Positions 24,443 through 36,702 of a DNA stretch of 64,000 nt are shown piece by piece. The translations under genes and the position numbers were made by a program. Below the pieces are notes generated by a model. It did not search any database. It was not told the origin of the DNA and was given only the letters and a program-made list of their open reading frames with translations. The stretch is taken from NCBI GenBank assembly GCA_029204225.1, contig CM055101.1:38173374-38237373 (forward strand), given 5' to 3'. The stretch is from Diphasiastrum complanatum (lineage: Eukaryota > Streptophyta > Lycopodiopsida > Lycopodiales > Lycopodiaceae). The first letter of the stretch is position 1. Each line of letters begins with the position of its first letter.

Positions 24443-24976
24443 TTGTGTTGCAGGTTATGAAAGGATCAAGCACATCTATCAATGATTTAGTGAAGATATC
24501 AACATGCTAGATTGACTTCTACCAAAAATCGAGTTTCTCGCATATGTAGATTGGATCTTTTGTAGATCAAAACTCATTTTTGGTTATTGAGCTTGATGAA
24601 TTCTGATTTCACACCACAATTACTGGAAATAGCCAATCTTGGATGCATTAGAAAGGTCTCACTTGAGGCTACAAGATTATGTATCAAGTTTTAGGCAGTT
24701 GCATGTAGAATTTAAAATATTCAATTTTTTGTGATTTTGTCAAAAACCTAAATTTGATTGGATCTCTATTTTGTGAGGCTATTGAACCTCATTAGAGTGT
24801 GTTTCAATCTTAGGAAGTGACAAGAGTCATTATATTGAGGATAGATCATAGGTTGATCAAGATTCTACATTCTATGTGTTAACTTGCTACATATAAGTGT
24901 TGGAAGAGAATTGAGAGGTTCCATATCTTTGTGATTTCTTTTTGGAAACATTTGTTGTATTTCAAAAGAGTGCTTT
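24443..24976 (+). other. leader of the plus-strand copia
   Basis: Untranslated sequence between PBS and gag. No repeat or ORF worth reporting. Confidence 0.45.
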
Positions 24977-25579
24977 GTGCATTGGAACAGGGCGAAAGAG
25001 AAGGATCATTGCAACAAGGCTACATCAAGTGGATACATGTTGGAAGGCAATGATAGACTTATCTCAAGCAACTATTCGTTGTGGAAAGTGAAGATGGAAT
25101 CATTTCTTGAGATGAACGATGTTTTGGATATTGTTGTAGGTTTGGAGAAGAGACCAGCAACACAACAAAAACAAATGAGGTATGACAAGAGGGCCAAAAG
25201 AGCTCTACACATAATCAAGTTGAATGTTATCAATGAACTTCTCAAGGAAGTTGGTAAGAGTATTTCATCAAAGGATGCTTGGGATTCATTAAAGAAGCTA
25301 GATGAATCCAAGTCTACTTCTAGAGTGTTGACTCTAAGAAGGCAAATCTTCCAAAGTTTTCAAAATAATGAAGAAAGTCCAAATATTTTTGTTTTAAGAG
25401 TAAAGGTTTTGAATGATGAGTTAGCTTACATTGATGAGAGCATTAAGGAAGGAGAGCTTGTTCATGTTATTCTTAATGGTTTGTTGGATGCTCATGCTAA
25501 CATTGTACAAAGTCTTGCCATTCAAAGAACCTTGCCAAGTTTGATTTATCTTCAAGAGATCTTAATCAATGAAGAATAG
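24977..25579 (+). pseudogene. plus-strand copia gag, capsid part
   Basis: 200-codon frame. The recognisable part begins near residue 20 with YMLEGNDRLISSNYSLWKVK, then KDAWDSLKKL and the UBN2-like LVHVILNGLLDAHANIV. It ends at an in-frame stop after LQEILINEE. The next gag piece follows at 25628. Confidence 0.85.
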
Positions 25580-25627
25580 AGGCTTCAAGCAAGAGGTGGA
25601 TCTTCATCAACATCTCAACATCTCAAG

Positions 25628-26116
25628 GTGGAGAAGAGGCTATGTTCATCAACATCTCAGGTGGAGAGGAGGCTATGTTCATCAAGGGCAAAAGCAAAAG
25701 TAAGTGTTCTAAAGGGCAAGATCAAGGGAAGGCTTCTTCAAATGGAAAAAAAGAAAGATAGATCAAAGCTCAAGTGCTTCTATTGTGGCATCAAAGGACA
25801 CTTTGCAAGTGAGTGCTACAAGAAGAGAAGAGATCAAGGAGACAAGCAAGGTAATCTTACTCATGATGAAGATGGTTTGGATGCTCAAAATTCAAATGAT
25901 GATGCTTTTGTGATGTCTTCATGTATGCTTGCTAATGATGGAGATCTAGATCCATGGTGGATTGATAGTGGAGCAAGTTCGCACATGACTTTTCACAAAG
26001 AGTACTTCACTTCTTTGGTGGCATATGAAGATGACAAGAAGGTGATCTACATGGCCAATGCAATGAAAATCCAACAAGTTTCACACATGTGGGGAACAAT
26101 CCTAAAGTGTGAATGA
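25628..26116 (+). pseudogene. plus-strand copia gag knuckle and protease start
   Basis: Zinc knuckle CFYCGIKGHFASEC near residue 50, then the retropepsin site WWIDSGASSHMT. It is cut at the insertion point of antisense copy A (26120). Confidence 0.88.
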
Positions 26117-26119
26117 TCT

Positions 26120-27146
26120 TGTTAAGCTTTGTGTTTAGCACATAATCTGATTCTAGATTGAGTATCAAGATCTCTAGAATTTATGACCAAAGCACAATCT
26201 AGCATGCTAATAATCAAAAAATGATTGCTTTCAATATCAAAAGAGAAGAAGTTTGAGAATTCAATGCATTAGCATAACCTTCTACTCGAGTTAGAGAGAG
26301 TAAAACTCAAGCATACAATATGATAGATCCAAATTGACATGGAATAGCTTCAAAGCTACTTTCATCCACATCTAAAAGTGATAACTAGCAAACTAGTGAC
26401 ATTTGTCACTTTACATGCATGCATTTCTACCTACTTTAACCAAGTGCCAAATTCTAAACTAAAATTGTTCAAATCACTATGCATGTGTCCAATACACTTT
26501 GTGCATCAGAATATGATAGCAATGAATCAAAGAATGAACAAAAGTACAACATTCCAGTGTATTAGCATTAGCTTCAACACGAGTTAGAGAGAGAAAGCTA
26601 GAGAGATAACAAGCAAAATAGTTTAGATCCAAAATGGCGTGAGGTAGCTACAAATCTTTGGTTCTTCATCATTGATTGTGAGGAGAGCTACAAATATTTA
26701 TGGAGTTTGAGGTAGCTCAAGATAGAACCACATCCATTCATTCCAAAATGAGAACTAAAGTGACATCTAGAGTCTATGTGACATTTGTCACTTGCCATGC
26801 ATGAAATTCTACCAACTTTTTACAAGTGTGCTAGTTCTAACTAACAAAGTACAATTCATCATGCATGTGTCCATTACACTTTGTGCATGCCTTGCATGTC
26901 ACTATGGATCACTTACAAATAATGCATGTGAATTGCCACGAGCTTCTACAAGCATGACTTTGCTAATTTCATGTCTACAAACTATATGCAAGTTGTATTC
27001 TTCAATCTAGACATTTACATAGCCATGTAGCTCGAGTTCTATGTAGGCCAAACTTGGCATTTTGCATTTATGGGCTACATACTTGCATGGTACAACATTC
27101 GTAGCAAGCCAAGACATCAATATGATTTGTTTTTCCAATTTTAACA
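26120..27146 (-). repeat. 3' LTR of antisense copia A, with an internal duplication
   Basis: 1,027 bp with short inverted ends TGTTAA and TTAACA. The purine tract TAGGAGGAG (minus strand) abuts it. Two diverged internal copies are seen at about 26236-26510 and 26520-26890. Both contain TCAACACGAGTTAGAGAGAG-like and GACATTTGTCACTT blocks and end CACTTTGTGCAT. The plus-strand short frames inside it are not genes. Confidence 0.75.
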
Positions 27147-27159
27147 CTCCTCCTAAAAA
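27147..27159 (-). promoter_or_regulatory. polypurine tract of antisense copia A
   Basis: Minus strand TTTTTAGGAGGAG directly before the TGTTAA start of the LTR. Confidence 0.75.
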
Positions 27160-27234
27160 TAATCTATATTGATTTGAACATGGATCTTGGTATAACTCCA
27201 AGATTGGCTCTATGCTTGATGAAGGAACTTTTGC

Positions 27235-30200
27235 TCAAAGGTTTGGTGAGCATATCAGCAATGCAAGATGATGTGCCGATGTGAATTTGATTTCACCTCC
27301 AATGAGCTTCTCTCTCACGAAGTGATGTGCAACTTCGATATGCTTGCTCCTTGCATAGAATATTGGGTTGTTGGCAAGGGCTTGAGCTGAAATGTTGTCA
27401 CACATGATCGTAGGTAGATCCTCTTCCAAGATTATCTTTAGTTCCACTAGACCTCTTGATCCAAAGCACTTCCTTTGTTTTTGTAGTGAGTGCCTTGTAC
27501 TCAGCTTCACATGATGAGAGTGATACAGTACCTTGCTTTTTGGAAAGCCAAGATATCAAGTTTCCTCCAAGATATATAACATAAGCACTTGTAGATTTTC
27601 GATCTGCTCTATCACTTGCAAAATCCGAGTCAGAATAACCAATAATAGAAAGATCTTCACTTTTATACAATAGCCCAAAATCAAAGATTGAAGATATATA
27701 TCTAAGCACTCTCTTGGCCATTTTCCAATGATAGATACTAGGATTTTGCATAGCCTGGCTCAACTTATGAACACTAAAGCTTATGCCAGGTCTAGTTATT
27801 GTGAGCCAAATTAAGGAGCCTATAGAACTTCTAAAAAGTGTGATGTCCACGAAAGATCTTTCATCACCTTTGTAAGAGTCCTTTACATTTTGCTCCATAG
27901 GTGTTTCTATACTCTTACAATTCAACATATTGAACTTCTTTAACATTGAAAGAGCATACTTGGATTGACATACAAAAGCTTTAACTTTAAGAAAGTCAAT
28001 CTCTAATCCTAGAATATAGTGAATTTTTCCAAGATCTTGCATCTTGAACTCTTTTCCAAGTGCAATCTTGGTTTCCTCAACTAACTTGATACTACTTCTT
28101 GTCAGAATGATATCATCAACATAAATAAGAAGAATGACAATATCTTTATCAAAAAACTTGACATATAAGGAAGGATCATAGTTACTAAAATTAAATCCTA
28201 GTGACTCAAGAAAGGTGTTAAGTCGAGAATACCATGACTTGGAACTCGCTTCAATCCATATAGACTTTTGAAGAGCAAGCAAACTTTTTCTTTGTCATGG
28301 ATGAACCCAATATGTTGATCCATATAAACCTCTTCTTCTAGATACCCATTTAGAAATGCATTAGAGACATCTAGTTGAAGAACTTGCCAATTGAAAAAAC
28401 AAGCAAGAAAAATTATGATTCTAATTGATACCATCTTTGCAACTGGGACAAAGGTCTTCTCATAATCAAGTCCGTAAACTTGAGCAAAACCTTTAGCACA
28501 AAGCCTAGCCTTGTACTTGTTGATTGTGCCATCTTGATTATACTTGACTCGAAGAACCCACTTGCAACCAATGGTGTGCTTGTTGGATGGAAGATCCACA
28601 AGCTCCCATGTCTTATTGGCCATCAAAGCATCATATTCCTCCTTCATGGCAAGGTACCATTCCTTCGAGTTGAGTGCATCATATACATACTTCAGCTCCT
28701 CATAAGAAATAAAATAAGCACAATTAGTGGAGTTGACTTCCGCTTGCTTGCCTCTATCTTCATAGGTAAGCCTTCTAAGCTCGAATCTTTCTCTTTGAGA
28801 TCTCCTTGGTGAAAAGATTCGAGGTGACTCCTCCTCAATTCTCGGCCCCATCTCTCCATGATAGTCTTCAAGGGTGATGATTGGAGTATCTTTGTGAGAA
28901 TCTCTAAACTCGGCCTCCTCAAGAATGTATTTTTGATCTTCATGGAATATAACATCTCTACTTCAATTGTAGTTTGAGGTAGAGGGAACATAGATTCCGT
29001 AAGCTTTCTTGTTGGATGCATATCCAACCATGATCCCTTCAATAGAATTAGGATCATCTCTTTTCCTTGTTTCCAAGGGCATATTAATGAAGCAAGCACA
29101 ACCAAAAACTCTAAGGTGATCTACCTTAGGTTTCTTCTTAAACAAGACTTCAAAAGGTGATTTTCCAGCAAGTGCATTATGAGGTAATCTATTGCACAAA
29201 TAGTTTGCACAATTTATAGCTTCACCCCAATAATCAAGAGACAAAGAAGCTGCTACGCGAATTGCTTTAGCACATTCACATAAAGATCTGTTTTTCCTCT
29301 CAGCTACTCCATTTTGAGATGGAGAATAAGCACAAGAAAACTCTCTCTTTATTCCTTCACCTTCACAGTATTCATGAAACTTGTTAAAGATGTATTCACC
29401 TCCTCCATCACATCTTAAAGCTTTAACTTTGAAAGAAAACTGTTTCTCAACATAATCTTTGAAGATTAGGAAGTGATAAAAAACCGTAGCCTTTGAAGAA
29501 AGTAGATACAACCAGGTATATCTAGTAAAGTCATCAATAAAGGTGACAAAACATGTTGCACCACCAATACTTTTAGAAGAGAAAAAATGTACATCTGAGT
29601 GTATAAGCTCCAAAGGATGAGTAGTCTTTATAAAAGACTTCTGATATGGCTTTCTGTGTGACTTTGCAATGGCACAAGCCTCACAAGGCTTGAAATATTT
29701 AGAAAGAGATTTTGGAAGACCAATAGCCTTCACCTTCTTAACCATAGAAGACATAGATTTAAAGTTAGGATGACCCAACCTTCTATGCCACAGCTCCTCC
29801 TTAGATAAAAAAGCAACTTCACAAAGGTTTGCATTCTCATAAGAAATTTCACCACATCTAGATCCATAAGCAAGGATCTCTTCATTTTTCTTGATAAAAC
29901 AAATATTGGAGTTGAACTTTACATCACAACCATTATCAAGCAACTTTCCCACACTAATTAAGTTCTTTGTAAGCTTTGGAATGAAAAGAACATTAGAAAG
30001 TGCAAGAACTTTTGAAGAAGCAAGTTTCAATGGATTGTTGCCAATTCCTTCTATTGGGCACTCATGATCATTAGCTATGTAAATAGATCTCTTGAGTCCT
30101 TTGAAAGGTAAGATTGAGTCAAATGACTCCTTTGAACAGCACATATGTGAAGAAGCTCCACTGTCTATGTACCAAGCTCCATCTTTCTTGAAAGGTGATG

Positions 30201-30765
30201 AAGAAAAACTGGACACCATGAGTGATCCTTCTCCGTCACTTGCAACAAAATCTTCTTCAATCTCTTTGGAGAGATTAGCTTGCTTGAGTTGGTTTTTCTT
30301 CTTAAAACAATTAGAGGCATAGTGCCCCTTCTTGCCACAAAAGAAACATTTCACTTTTTTCTTCTTGGTCTTTGAGTTAGAAAGATGATATGTATCATCC
30401 TCTTCACCATCTTTGTCTCGATCTTTGGCTTTGTCTTTGTTGGATGCTTGAGAGAACTGGTTCTTACTCCTTCCTTTCTGCTTGCCTTTGATAAAGAGGG
30501 CTTTGTCACTTCCACCATGCTCGAGTTTGTTCATCCTGGAGAGTTTATAACTTTGTCTAGATTCTTCAGAAATAAGAATTCCTTGGAGAGTTTCTAGATT
30601 AGGAAACTCCTCCTTAATAGCAAAAGACTGAACAAGATTATCATGGTCATCTCTCAAGCCATTCAGTATGACTTGAACTAGCTCATCTTGGTTAATAGTA
30701 ACACCAACACATGAAAGCTCTCTATGTAGATCTTTAACTCTCAGAACATAGTTAGATGCATGAGC
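27235..30765 (-). pseudogene. copia A gag (partial), protease, integrase, RT, RNase H
   Basis: The frame at 30861-28963 holds the end of gag (SNYVLRVKDLHRELSCVG, zinc knuckle CFFCGKKGHYASNC), protease WYIDSGASSHMC, pre-integrase LWHRRLGHPNFKSM and integrase (FIDDFTRYTWLYLL, CDGGGEYIF, GVAERKNRSL). After a stop near 28960 come the RT (CKWVLRVKYNQDG, LDYEKTFVPVAKM, then LIYVDDIIL in another frame) and the RNase H (GYSDSDFASDRADRKS, CDNISAQALANNPI). The 5' half of gag is absent. Confidence 0.9.
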
Positions 30766-30835
30766 TACATACTTGCATGGTACAACATTTGTAGCAAGCC
30801 AAGACATGAATATGATTTGTTTTTCCAATTTTAAT
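30760..30835 (-). repeat. LTR-start fragment at the A/B junction
   Basis: About 75 bp matching the first bases of the LTR at 27146 (TTAAAATTGGAAAAACAAAT, then GCATGGTACAACAT on plus). It is fused to RNase H of copy B on one side and to mid-gag of copy A on the other. Confidence 0.8.
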
Positions 30836-33800
30836 AGTAAGTGCTTTATATTTAGCTTCACAAGATGAGAGTGATATGGTATCTTGCTTTTTAGAAAGCC
30901 AAGATATTAAATTTCCTCCAAGGTATATGACATATGCACTTGTAGATTTCCGATCCACTTTATCACTTGCAAAATCCGAGTCAGAATAGCCAACAATAGA
31001 AAGATCTTCACTTTTATATAACAAACCATAATCATAGGTTGAAGATATGTACCTAAGTACTCTTTAGGCCATTTTCCAATGATGAATAGTAGGATTTTGC
31101 AAAAGTTGGCTTAACTTAGGAACACTAAAACTTACATCAAGCCTAGTTATGGTAAGCCAAATTAAGGAGCCTATAAGACTCCTAAAAAGAGTGATGTCCA
31201 CGAAGGATCTTTCATCACCTTTATTAGGGTCTTTTACAATTTGCTCCATAGGAGTATCAACACTCTTACAATCTAGCATATTAAAAATTTTCAACATTGA
31301 AAGAGCATACTTGGATTGACAAACAAAAGCTTTCTCATTATGGAAGTCAATCTCTAATCCTAAGATGTAATGAATTCTACCAAGATCTTGCATCTTGAAT
31401 TCTCCTCCAAGTGCAATTTTAGTTTCTTCAACTAAATTGATACAACGTCCTGTTAGAATAATATCATCAACATAAACTAGAAGAATGACAAAATCACTAG
31501 CATAGAACTTGAAATACAAGGAATATCATAGTCACTAAGATTAAATCCTAGTGAGATAAGAAAATATTAAGTCGAGAATACCACGAACTTGGTGCTTGCT
31601 TTAGTCCATAGAGACTTTTGAAGAGCAAGCAAACACTGGTCTTGTCTTGGATGAACCCAAGGGGTTGTTCCATATAAATTTCTTCTTCTAGATATCCATT
31701 TACAAAAGCATTTGAGACATCTAGTTGAAAAACTTGCCATTTGAAAAAAAAAGAAGCAATGGAAATGATAATTCTAATTGATACCATCTTTGCAAAAGGA
31801 GCAAAAGTCTCCTCATAATCAAGTCCACAAACTTGGGCAAAGCCCTTTGCACAAAGTCTTGCCTTATACTTGTTGATTGTGCCATCTTGATTATATTTGA
31901 CTCGAAACACCCATTTGCAACCAATAGTGTGCTTGTTGGATGGAAGATCCACAAGCTCCCATGCCTTGTTGGCAATGCATCATATTCCTCCTTCATGGCT
32001 AGAAACCATTCTTTTGAGTTGAATGCATCATGTACATCCTTTGGCTCTTCATGTGAAACAAAATATGCATAATAAGTAGAGTTGAGTTCCACTTGTTTGC
32101 CTTTATCTCCATATGAGAGCCTCTTAGGCTCGAATCTTTCTCTAAGTGAACTCCTTGGTGAAAAGACTCGAGGTGACTCCTCCTCAATTTTTGGCCCCAT
32201 CCCTCCATGATAATCTTCAAGGGTGATGATAGGAGAATCTTTTTGAGAATCTTTGATTTTGGCCTCATCAAAGATGTATTTTTTATTCTCATGAAAAATA
32301 ACATATCTACTCTCAATTGTAATTTTGTATGCCTTCTTGTTGGATGAGTGTCCAACCATGATCCCTTTGATTGAATTTGGATCATCTCTTTTCCTTGTTT
32401 CCAAGGGTACATGAACAAAGCAAGCACATCCAAAAACTCTAAGGTGATCAACCTTAGGTTTCTTCTTGAACAAGATTTCATATGGTGATCTTCTTGCAAG
32501 TGTATTGTGAGGTAATCTATTGCACAAATAATTTGCACAATTAATTTTTTCTCCCCAATATTCAATAGGCAAAGATCTTCAATACGAATTGATTTATCAC
32601 ATTCACATAGGGATCAAATTTTCCTTTCGGCAACCCCATTTTGAGATGGGGAATAAGCACAAAAAATTTCTCTCTTAATTCCTTCAACCTCACAATAATC
32701 ATAAAACTTGTTGGAGATGTATTCACTCCACCATCACATCTCAAAGCTTTAACTTTGAAAGAAGATTGTTTCTCAACATAAGTTTTGAAAACTAGGAAGT
32801 GTTCAAACACCATAGCTTTTGAAGAAAGAAGGTACAACCAAGTATATCTTGTAACATCATCAATGAAGGTAACAAAACAAGTAGCACCACCAATACTTTT
32901 TGAGGAAGAAAAATGAACACCCAAATGTATTAATTCCAAAGGATGAGAAGTCTTGATAGAAGAGTTTTGATATGGCTTTTTATGTGATTTCGCAATAGCA
33001 CAAGCCTCACATGGCTTGACATCTTTGGAAAGTGATCTTGGTAGGCCAATAGCCTTATCATTCTTGATCATAGAAAGCATAGATTTGTAGTTGGGATGTC
33101 CCAACCTCCTATGACATAACTCCTCCTTAGACATAAAAGCATTTTCACAAAAATTTGCATTCTCATAAGAATTTAACTTGAAGATGCCACCATATCTAGA
33201 TCCATGAACTAGGATCTCATCACCTTTCTTAATAAAGCAAGTATTGGCATTGAATTTCACATCACAACCACAATCAGGCAACTTTCCAACACTTATCAAG
33301 TTCTTTGTAAGCTTAGGAACAAAAAGAACATTGGAAAGTGATAGAACTTTAGAAGAAGTAAGCTTTAGAGGAATATTGCCAGTTCCTTCAATCGAGCAAT
33401 CATGATCATTTGCAGTATAAATAGATCTTTTAAGTCCTTCATAAGGTCCAATAGAGTCAAAATACTCCTTAGAACAACACATGTGTGATGAGGCACCACT
33501 ATCGATGTACCATGCTCCATCTTTCTTGAAAGGTGCTAAAGAAAATTTTTGACACCATGAGGGATCCTTCTCCTTCACTTGCAATAAAGTCTTCTTCTTT
33601 CTCATTAGATAGATTTGCATGTTTGAGTTGTTTTTTCTTTTTGAAGCAATTAGAGGCATAGTGCCCCTTCTTGCCACAAAAGAAACACTTGACTTTTTTC
33701 TTCTTTGTCCTGGAAGTAGAAGGATGAGTTGAGTCATCCTCTTCTCCATCTTTGCTCTTGTCCTTTGCTTTGTCTTTGATGAAGGCTTGAGAAAACTGGT

Positions 33801-33865
33801 TCGTTATGCTTGTCCTCGAAAAGAGAGCTTTGTCACTCCCAATATGCTCAAGTTTGTTCATCCTT
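30836..33865 (-). pseudogene. antisense copia copy B, truncated at both ends
   Basis: Close relative of copy A. It runs from gag just before the zinc knuckle (RMNKLEHIGSDKALF, CFFCGKKGHYASNC) through protease (WYIDSGASSHMC), integrase (FIDDVTRYTWLYLL), RT (GCKWVFRVKYNQDG, VYVDDIIL) to RNase H, and stops at SLSSCEAKYKALT. It is broken into at least six frames (33876-33499, 33749-32562, 32572-31721, 31952-31548, 31519-31064, 31024-30752). It has no LTR or PBS. The right break at about 33865 joins directly to the plus-strand copia. Confidence 0.88.
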
Positions 33866-35877
33866 GGATGGGGCACCTCAATTACAAGTCATTGGAGGTA
33901 ATGGCCAAGAAGCAAGTTGTGATTGGTTTTCCAAAATCCATCAATCATGTTTGTGAGTCTTGTGTTTTGTCAAAGTCACATAGACTACCTTATTCTAGAT
34001 CTACAAAGCCTTTTCAAGTTGTACATTCAGATATTCATGGAATTACTACAACTAGCAATAGTGGAGCTAAGATGTATGTAAACCTCATTGATGATTTTAG
34101 TAGATTTTGTTGGAGCTATCTACTAAAGAGCAAAGATGAAGTGCATTTATGTTTTTGTTAAGTTCAAAAACTCAAGGGAGAACCAAGTTTTCACAAGGAT
34201 CAAGTGCTTGAGGAGTGACAATGGTGAAGAGAACATATCTATCAAGTTTAAGGCTTTTTGTGATGAGCATGGGATCACGAGAGAGTATACAACACCAAGG
34301 ACCCCACAACAAAATGGAGTGGCCGAGAGGAAAAATTGGACTTTATGTGAAAGTTCCAAAGCCATGGGATTAAGTGCTAACCTCTATAACCCCTTTTTGG
34401 GATCAAGCTTTGTTGTGTGCTAATTTCTTGTGCAATAGGTGGCCGAGTGCTATTTTGGATGGAAGGACACTTTTGAGATCCTATTCAAGAGGAGGCCAAG
34501 TGTCAACTTTCTTAAAACTTTTGGATGCACATGGTATGTCAATATAACTCTTGATGATAGGACCAAGGAGGATCCATCTTCAAGGAAAGGTATATTTGTT
34601 GGATATACTGAAGTGAGTAAAGCCTACAGGGTTCACATTCCTTCTACTATTAAGGTGATTGTTGGTAGAGATGTCATTTTTGATGAGGGGAACATTCCAA
34701 AAGTACCTTCAAGCATTATTGATGGTGATGTGGATGGATCTAACATTATTGATGTTGATGTAAAGGATCAGGCTCCTTTAGATGGTGATGATGATGGACC
34801 TTCATCAAGTCAAAAGTCCAGGAGAACATCAAGGGAAAGACAAATGCTTCAAGGCTCACGTATGATGAGAAAGGTAAGCAAGTTGTTGGAGGTACACACT
34901 TTGCTTTCCTAACCTCTTTTGATGAACCTACATGTGTAGATGAACCAAGGAACAAAGAGGAGTGGATCCAAGCAATGGATCTTGGGTATCAAGCTCTTAT
35001 GAAGAATGAAACATGGAGATTGGTGGAGTTACCTAAGGACAAGAAAGCTATTGGATGCAAATGGATCTTCAAGGTGAAGACAAACCAAGATGGATCGGAA
35101 GTATACATGGAGCAACCCGAGAGCTACATTTCACCTTCAAACCCAAATCATGTGTGATTTCTGCAAAAGAGCTTATATGGCCTTAAGCAAGCACCAAAGA
35201 GTTATGCTAAGATTAGCACTTTTTTACTCTCTCAAGACTTTGTTATGAGTGAGTATGATCATTCACTTTATTATAGGTTTGTTGAAAATGATGTTACCAC
35301 TTATGTGGATGATTTCATCTTGAGTGGTGGAGACAACCAAGATGTGGAGGATATCAAGAGTGCTCTCAAGAAGGAGTTTGAGGTGCATGATCTTGGTCAT
35401 TTACATTACAGTTTAGGAATAGAAGTGATTAGATCCTCTCAATCTACTTTCATTTGTGAAGAGAAGTATGCTAATTCTATTCTAGAAAGTTTTCATATGG
35501 TAGATGCAAAATCTTGTAATACACCTATGGAGTCAAATGTAAAGCTAAATATAAGAGGTAATGAAAGATCCTTCAAGGACATTACTCTCTATAGGAAGCT
35601 AGTTGGCTCACTCATCTATCTAGCCATCACAAGGCCAGATCTAAGCTATTGCATTGGGGGGTTGAGCCAATTCATGCAAGATCCTAGTGAAGAGCATTGG
35701 AAGCTAGAGAAACGAGTTTTGAGGTATACCATTGGAACTCAAGATTTTGGCATATTGTATGAGGGATCATCACCTAACTTGTTTGGATTTTTAGATTTGG
35801 AATTTGGTGGAGATAAAATGAATAAGAAATCCATTAGTGTTGATTGTATTTTCATAGGTGATAGAGCTATATCATGC
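33866..35877 (+). pseudogene. plus-strand copia integrase, RT and partial RNase H
   Basis: The pre-integrase block (MGHLNYKSLEVMAKKQ, CESCVLSKSHRLPY) is followed by integrase (LIDDFSRFCWSYLL, LRSDNGEEN, GVAERKNWTL), the LKTFGCTWYV linker and RT (GCKWIFKVKTNQDG). The RT then jumps straight to EVYMEQPESY, so about 60 residues of its fingers are deleted. TYVDDFILSGGD and the RNase H start (FLDLEFGGDKMNKKS) follow. It ends at GDRAISC near 35877. Several frameshifts. Same subfamily as the minus fragment at 48785-49720. Confidence 0.88.
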
Positions 35878-36014
35878 AATGTTAGGATTAGATATTTGTT
35901 ATGCTCACATTTTTATTCAAATAAATAGATGTAATGAAAAAGTAGTGTAGATATTCAATATAACATTGATCACAATTGACAAAAAGAAAAGATGTGAAAT
36001 TCATGCACACATGT

Positions 36015-36296
36015 TCAGTGACAATGACGAGGCAACACCAATGTGTCTGAAAAGTCCATGCTTAATGTCTTGGTTAAATCGATAGCAAAAGATCCACTAC
36101 AATTTGTTTTTACAGTTGCATTTGATCCTCTATAGTGGATTTTGAACCATTTCACGTCAAACAACAAATATTTACCCATTTCACCAAAACACACCTCATA
36201 TATGGCTTGTATGGTTCCTACATACTCAAGCTCTCCAGAAATTGGACTTTGATCGTGAGCACTACTCCGACTTTCTTGATGGAAGGATGCCATCAC
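36015..36296 (-). pseudogene. possible CACTA-associated DUF4216 fragment
   Basis: 94-codon minus frame with YVGTIQAIYEVCFGEM, then YLLFDVKWFKI, GSFAIDLTKTL and SDTLVLPRHC. The spacing of Y-G-I, LF-x-WF and LV resembles the DUF4216 domain that accompanies plant En/Spm (CACTA) transposases. No transposase core or terminal repeat is visible, so this is a small orphan piece at best. Confidence 0.45.
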
Positions 36297-36702
36297 ACCA
36301 CAATCATAAGTTCATCATTTCATATCAATTAATTCAATGCGATGACGACGACTATATGCCCACATTGCACTATACTTTCGATACTGTCACATGTTGATTA
36401 TAATTAAAACAATAATCAATCATCGTACAAATTAAAATTGTTCACTTAAAAAAAGTAGAGTTATAGACAAACCTTCCAATCACATCCTCTTGCAAATTCC
36501 CATTATGTGTCAGATTTGAATTGTCCCTTTGATCTTGCTTGTTGGAGTGTATCAACCATCCAGTCTATAGTGCATTGGCTCAAGATTATGTGAAGGTGTA
36601 GCTTGACCTCTACGCCTATTGCGTCGGTGTCGATTTCTAGTCAATACCCTCTCTTTTTCTTCTTCTTCATATAATTCCAACCATTTATCCATTACTCCTG
36701 AA
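36297..36702. other. no gene recognised
   Basis: AT-rich spacer. Nothing supported on either strand. Confidence 0.4.

Larger units (their letters stand above)
26120..30835 (-). mobile_element. antisense copia copy A, inserted in the plus-strand copia
   Basis: It has a 3' LTR (26120-27146, TGTTAA...TTAACA ends), a PPT, and pol reading from 30765 down to 27235. Its 5' end is abnormal: instead of an LTR, PBS and complete gag, an LTR-start fragment of about 75 bp (30760-30835) is fused directly to the middle of gag. Pol has one nonsense codon (about 28960) and at least two frameshifts. Confidence 0.8.
24431..35877 (+). mobile_element. plus-strand copia split by antisense copia copies, 3' truncated
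   Basis: The 5' half (PBS, gag, protease) runs 24431-26119. The 3' half (pre-integrase, integrase, RT, RNase H) runs from about 33866 to 35877 in the same orientation. Between them lie two minus-strand copia copies. The protease stops after YMANAMKIQQV and the right part resumes in the pre-integrase HLNYKSL region, so roughly 100 residues of this element were lost. The right end stops inside RNase H (GDRAISC), so no 3' LTR remains. Confidence 0.8.
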
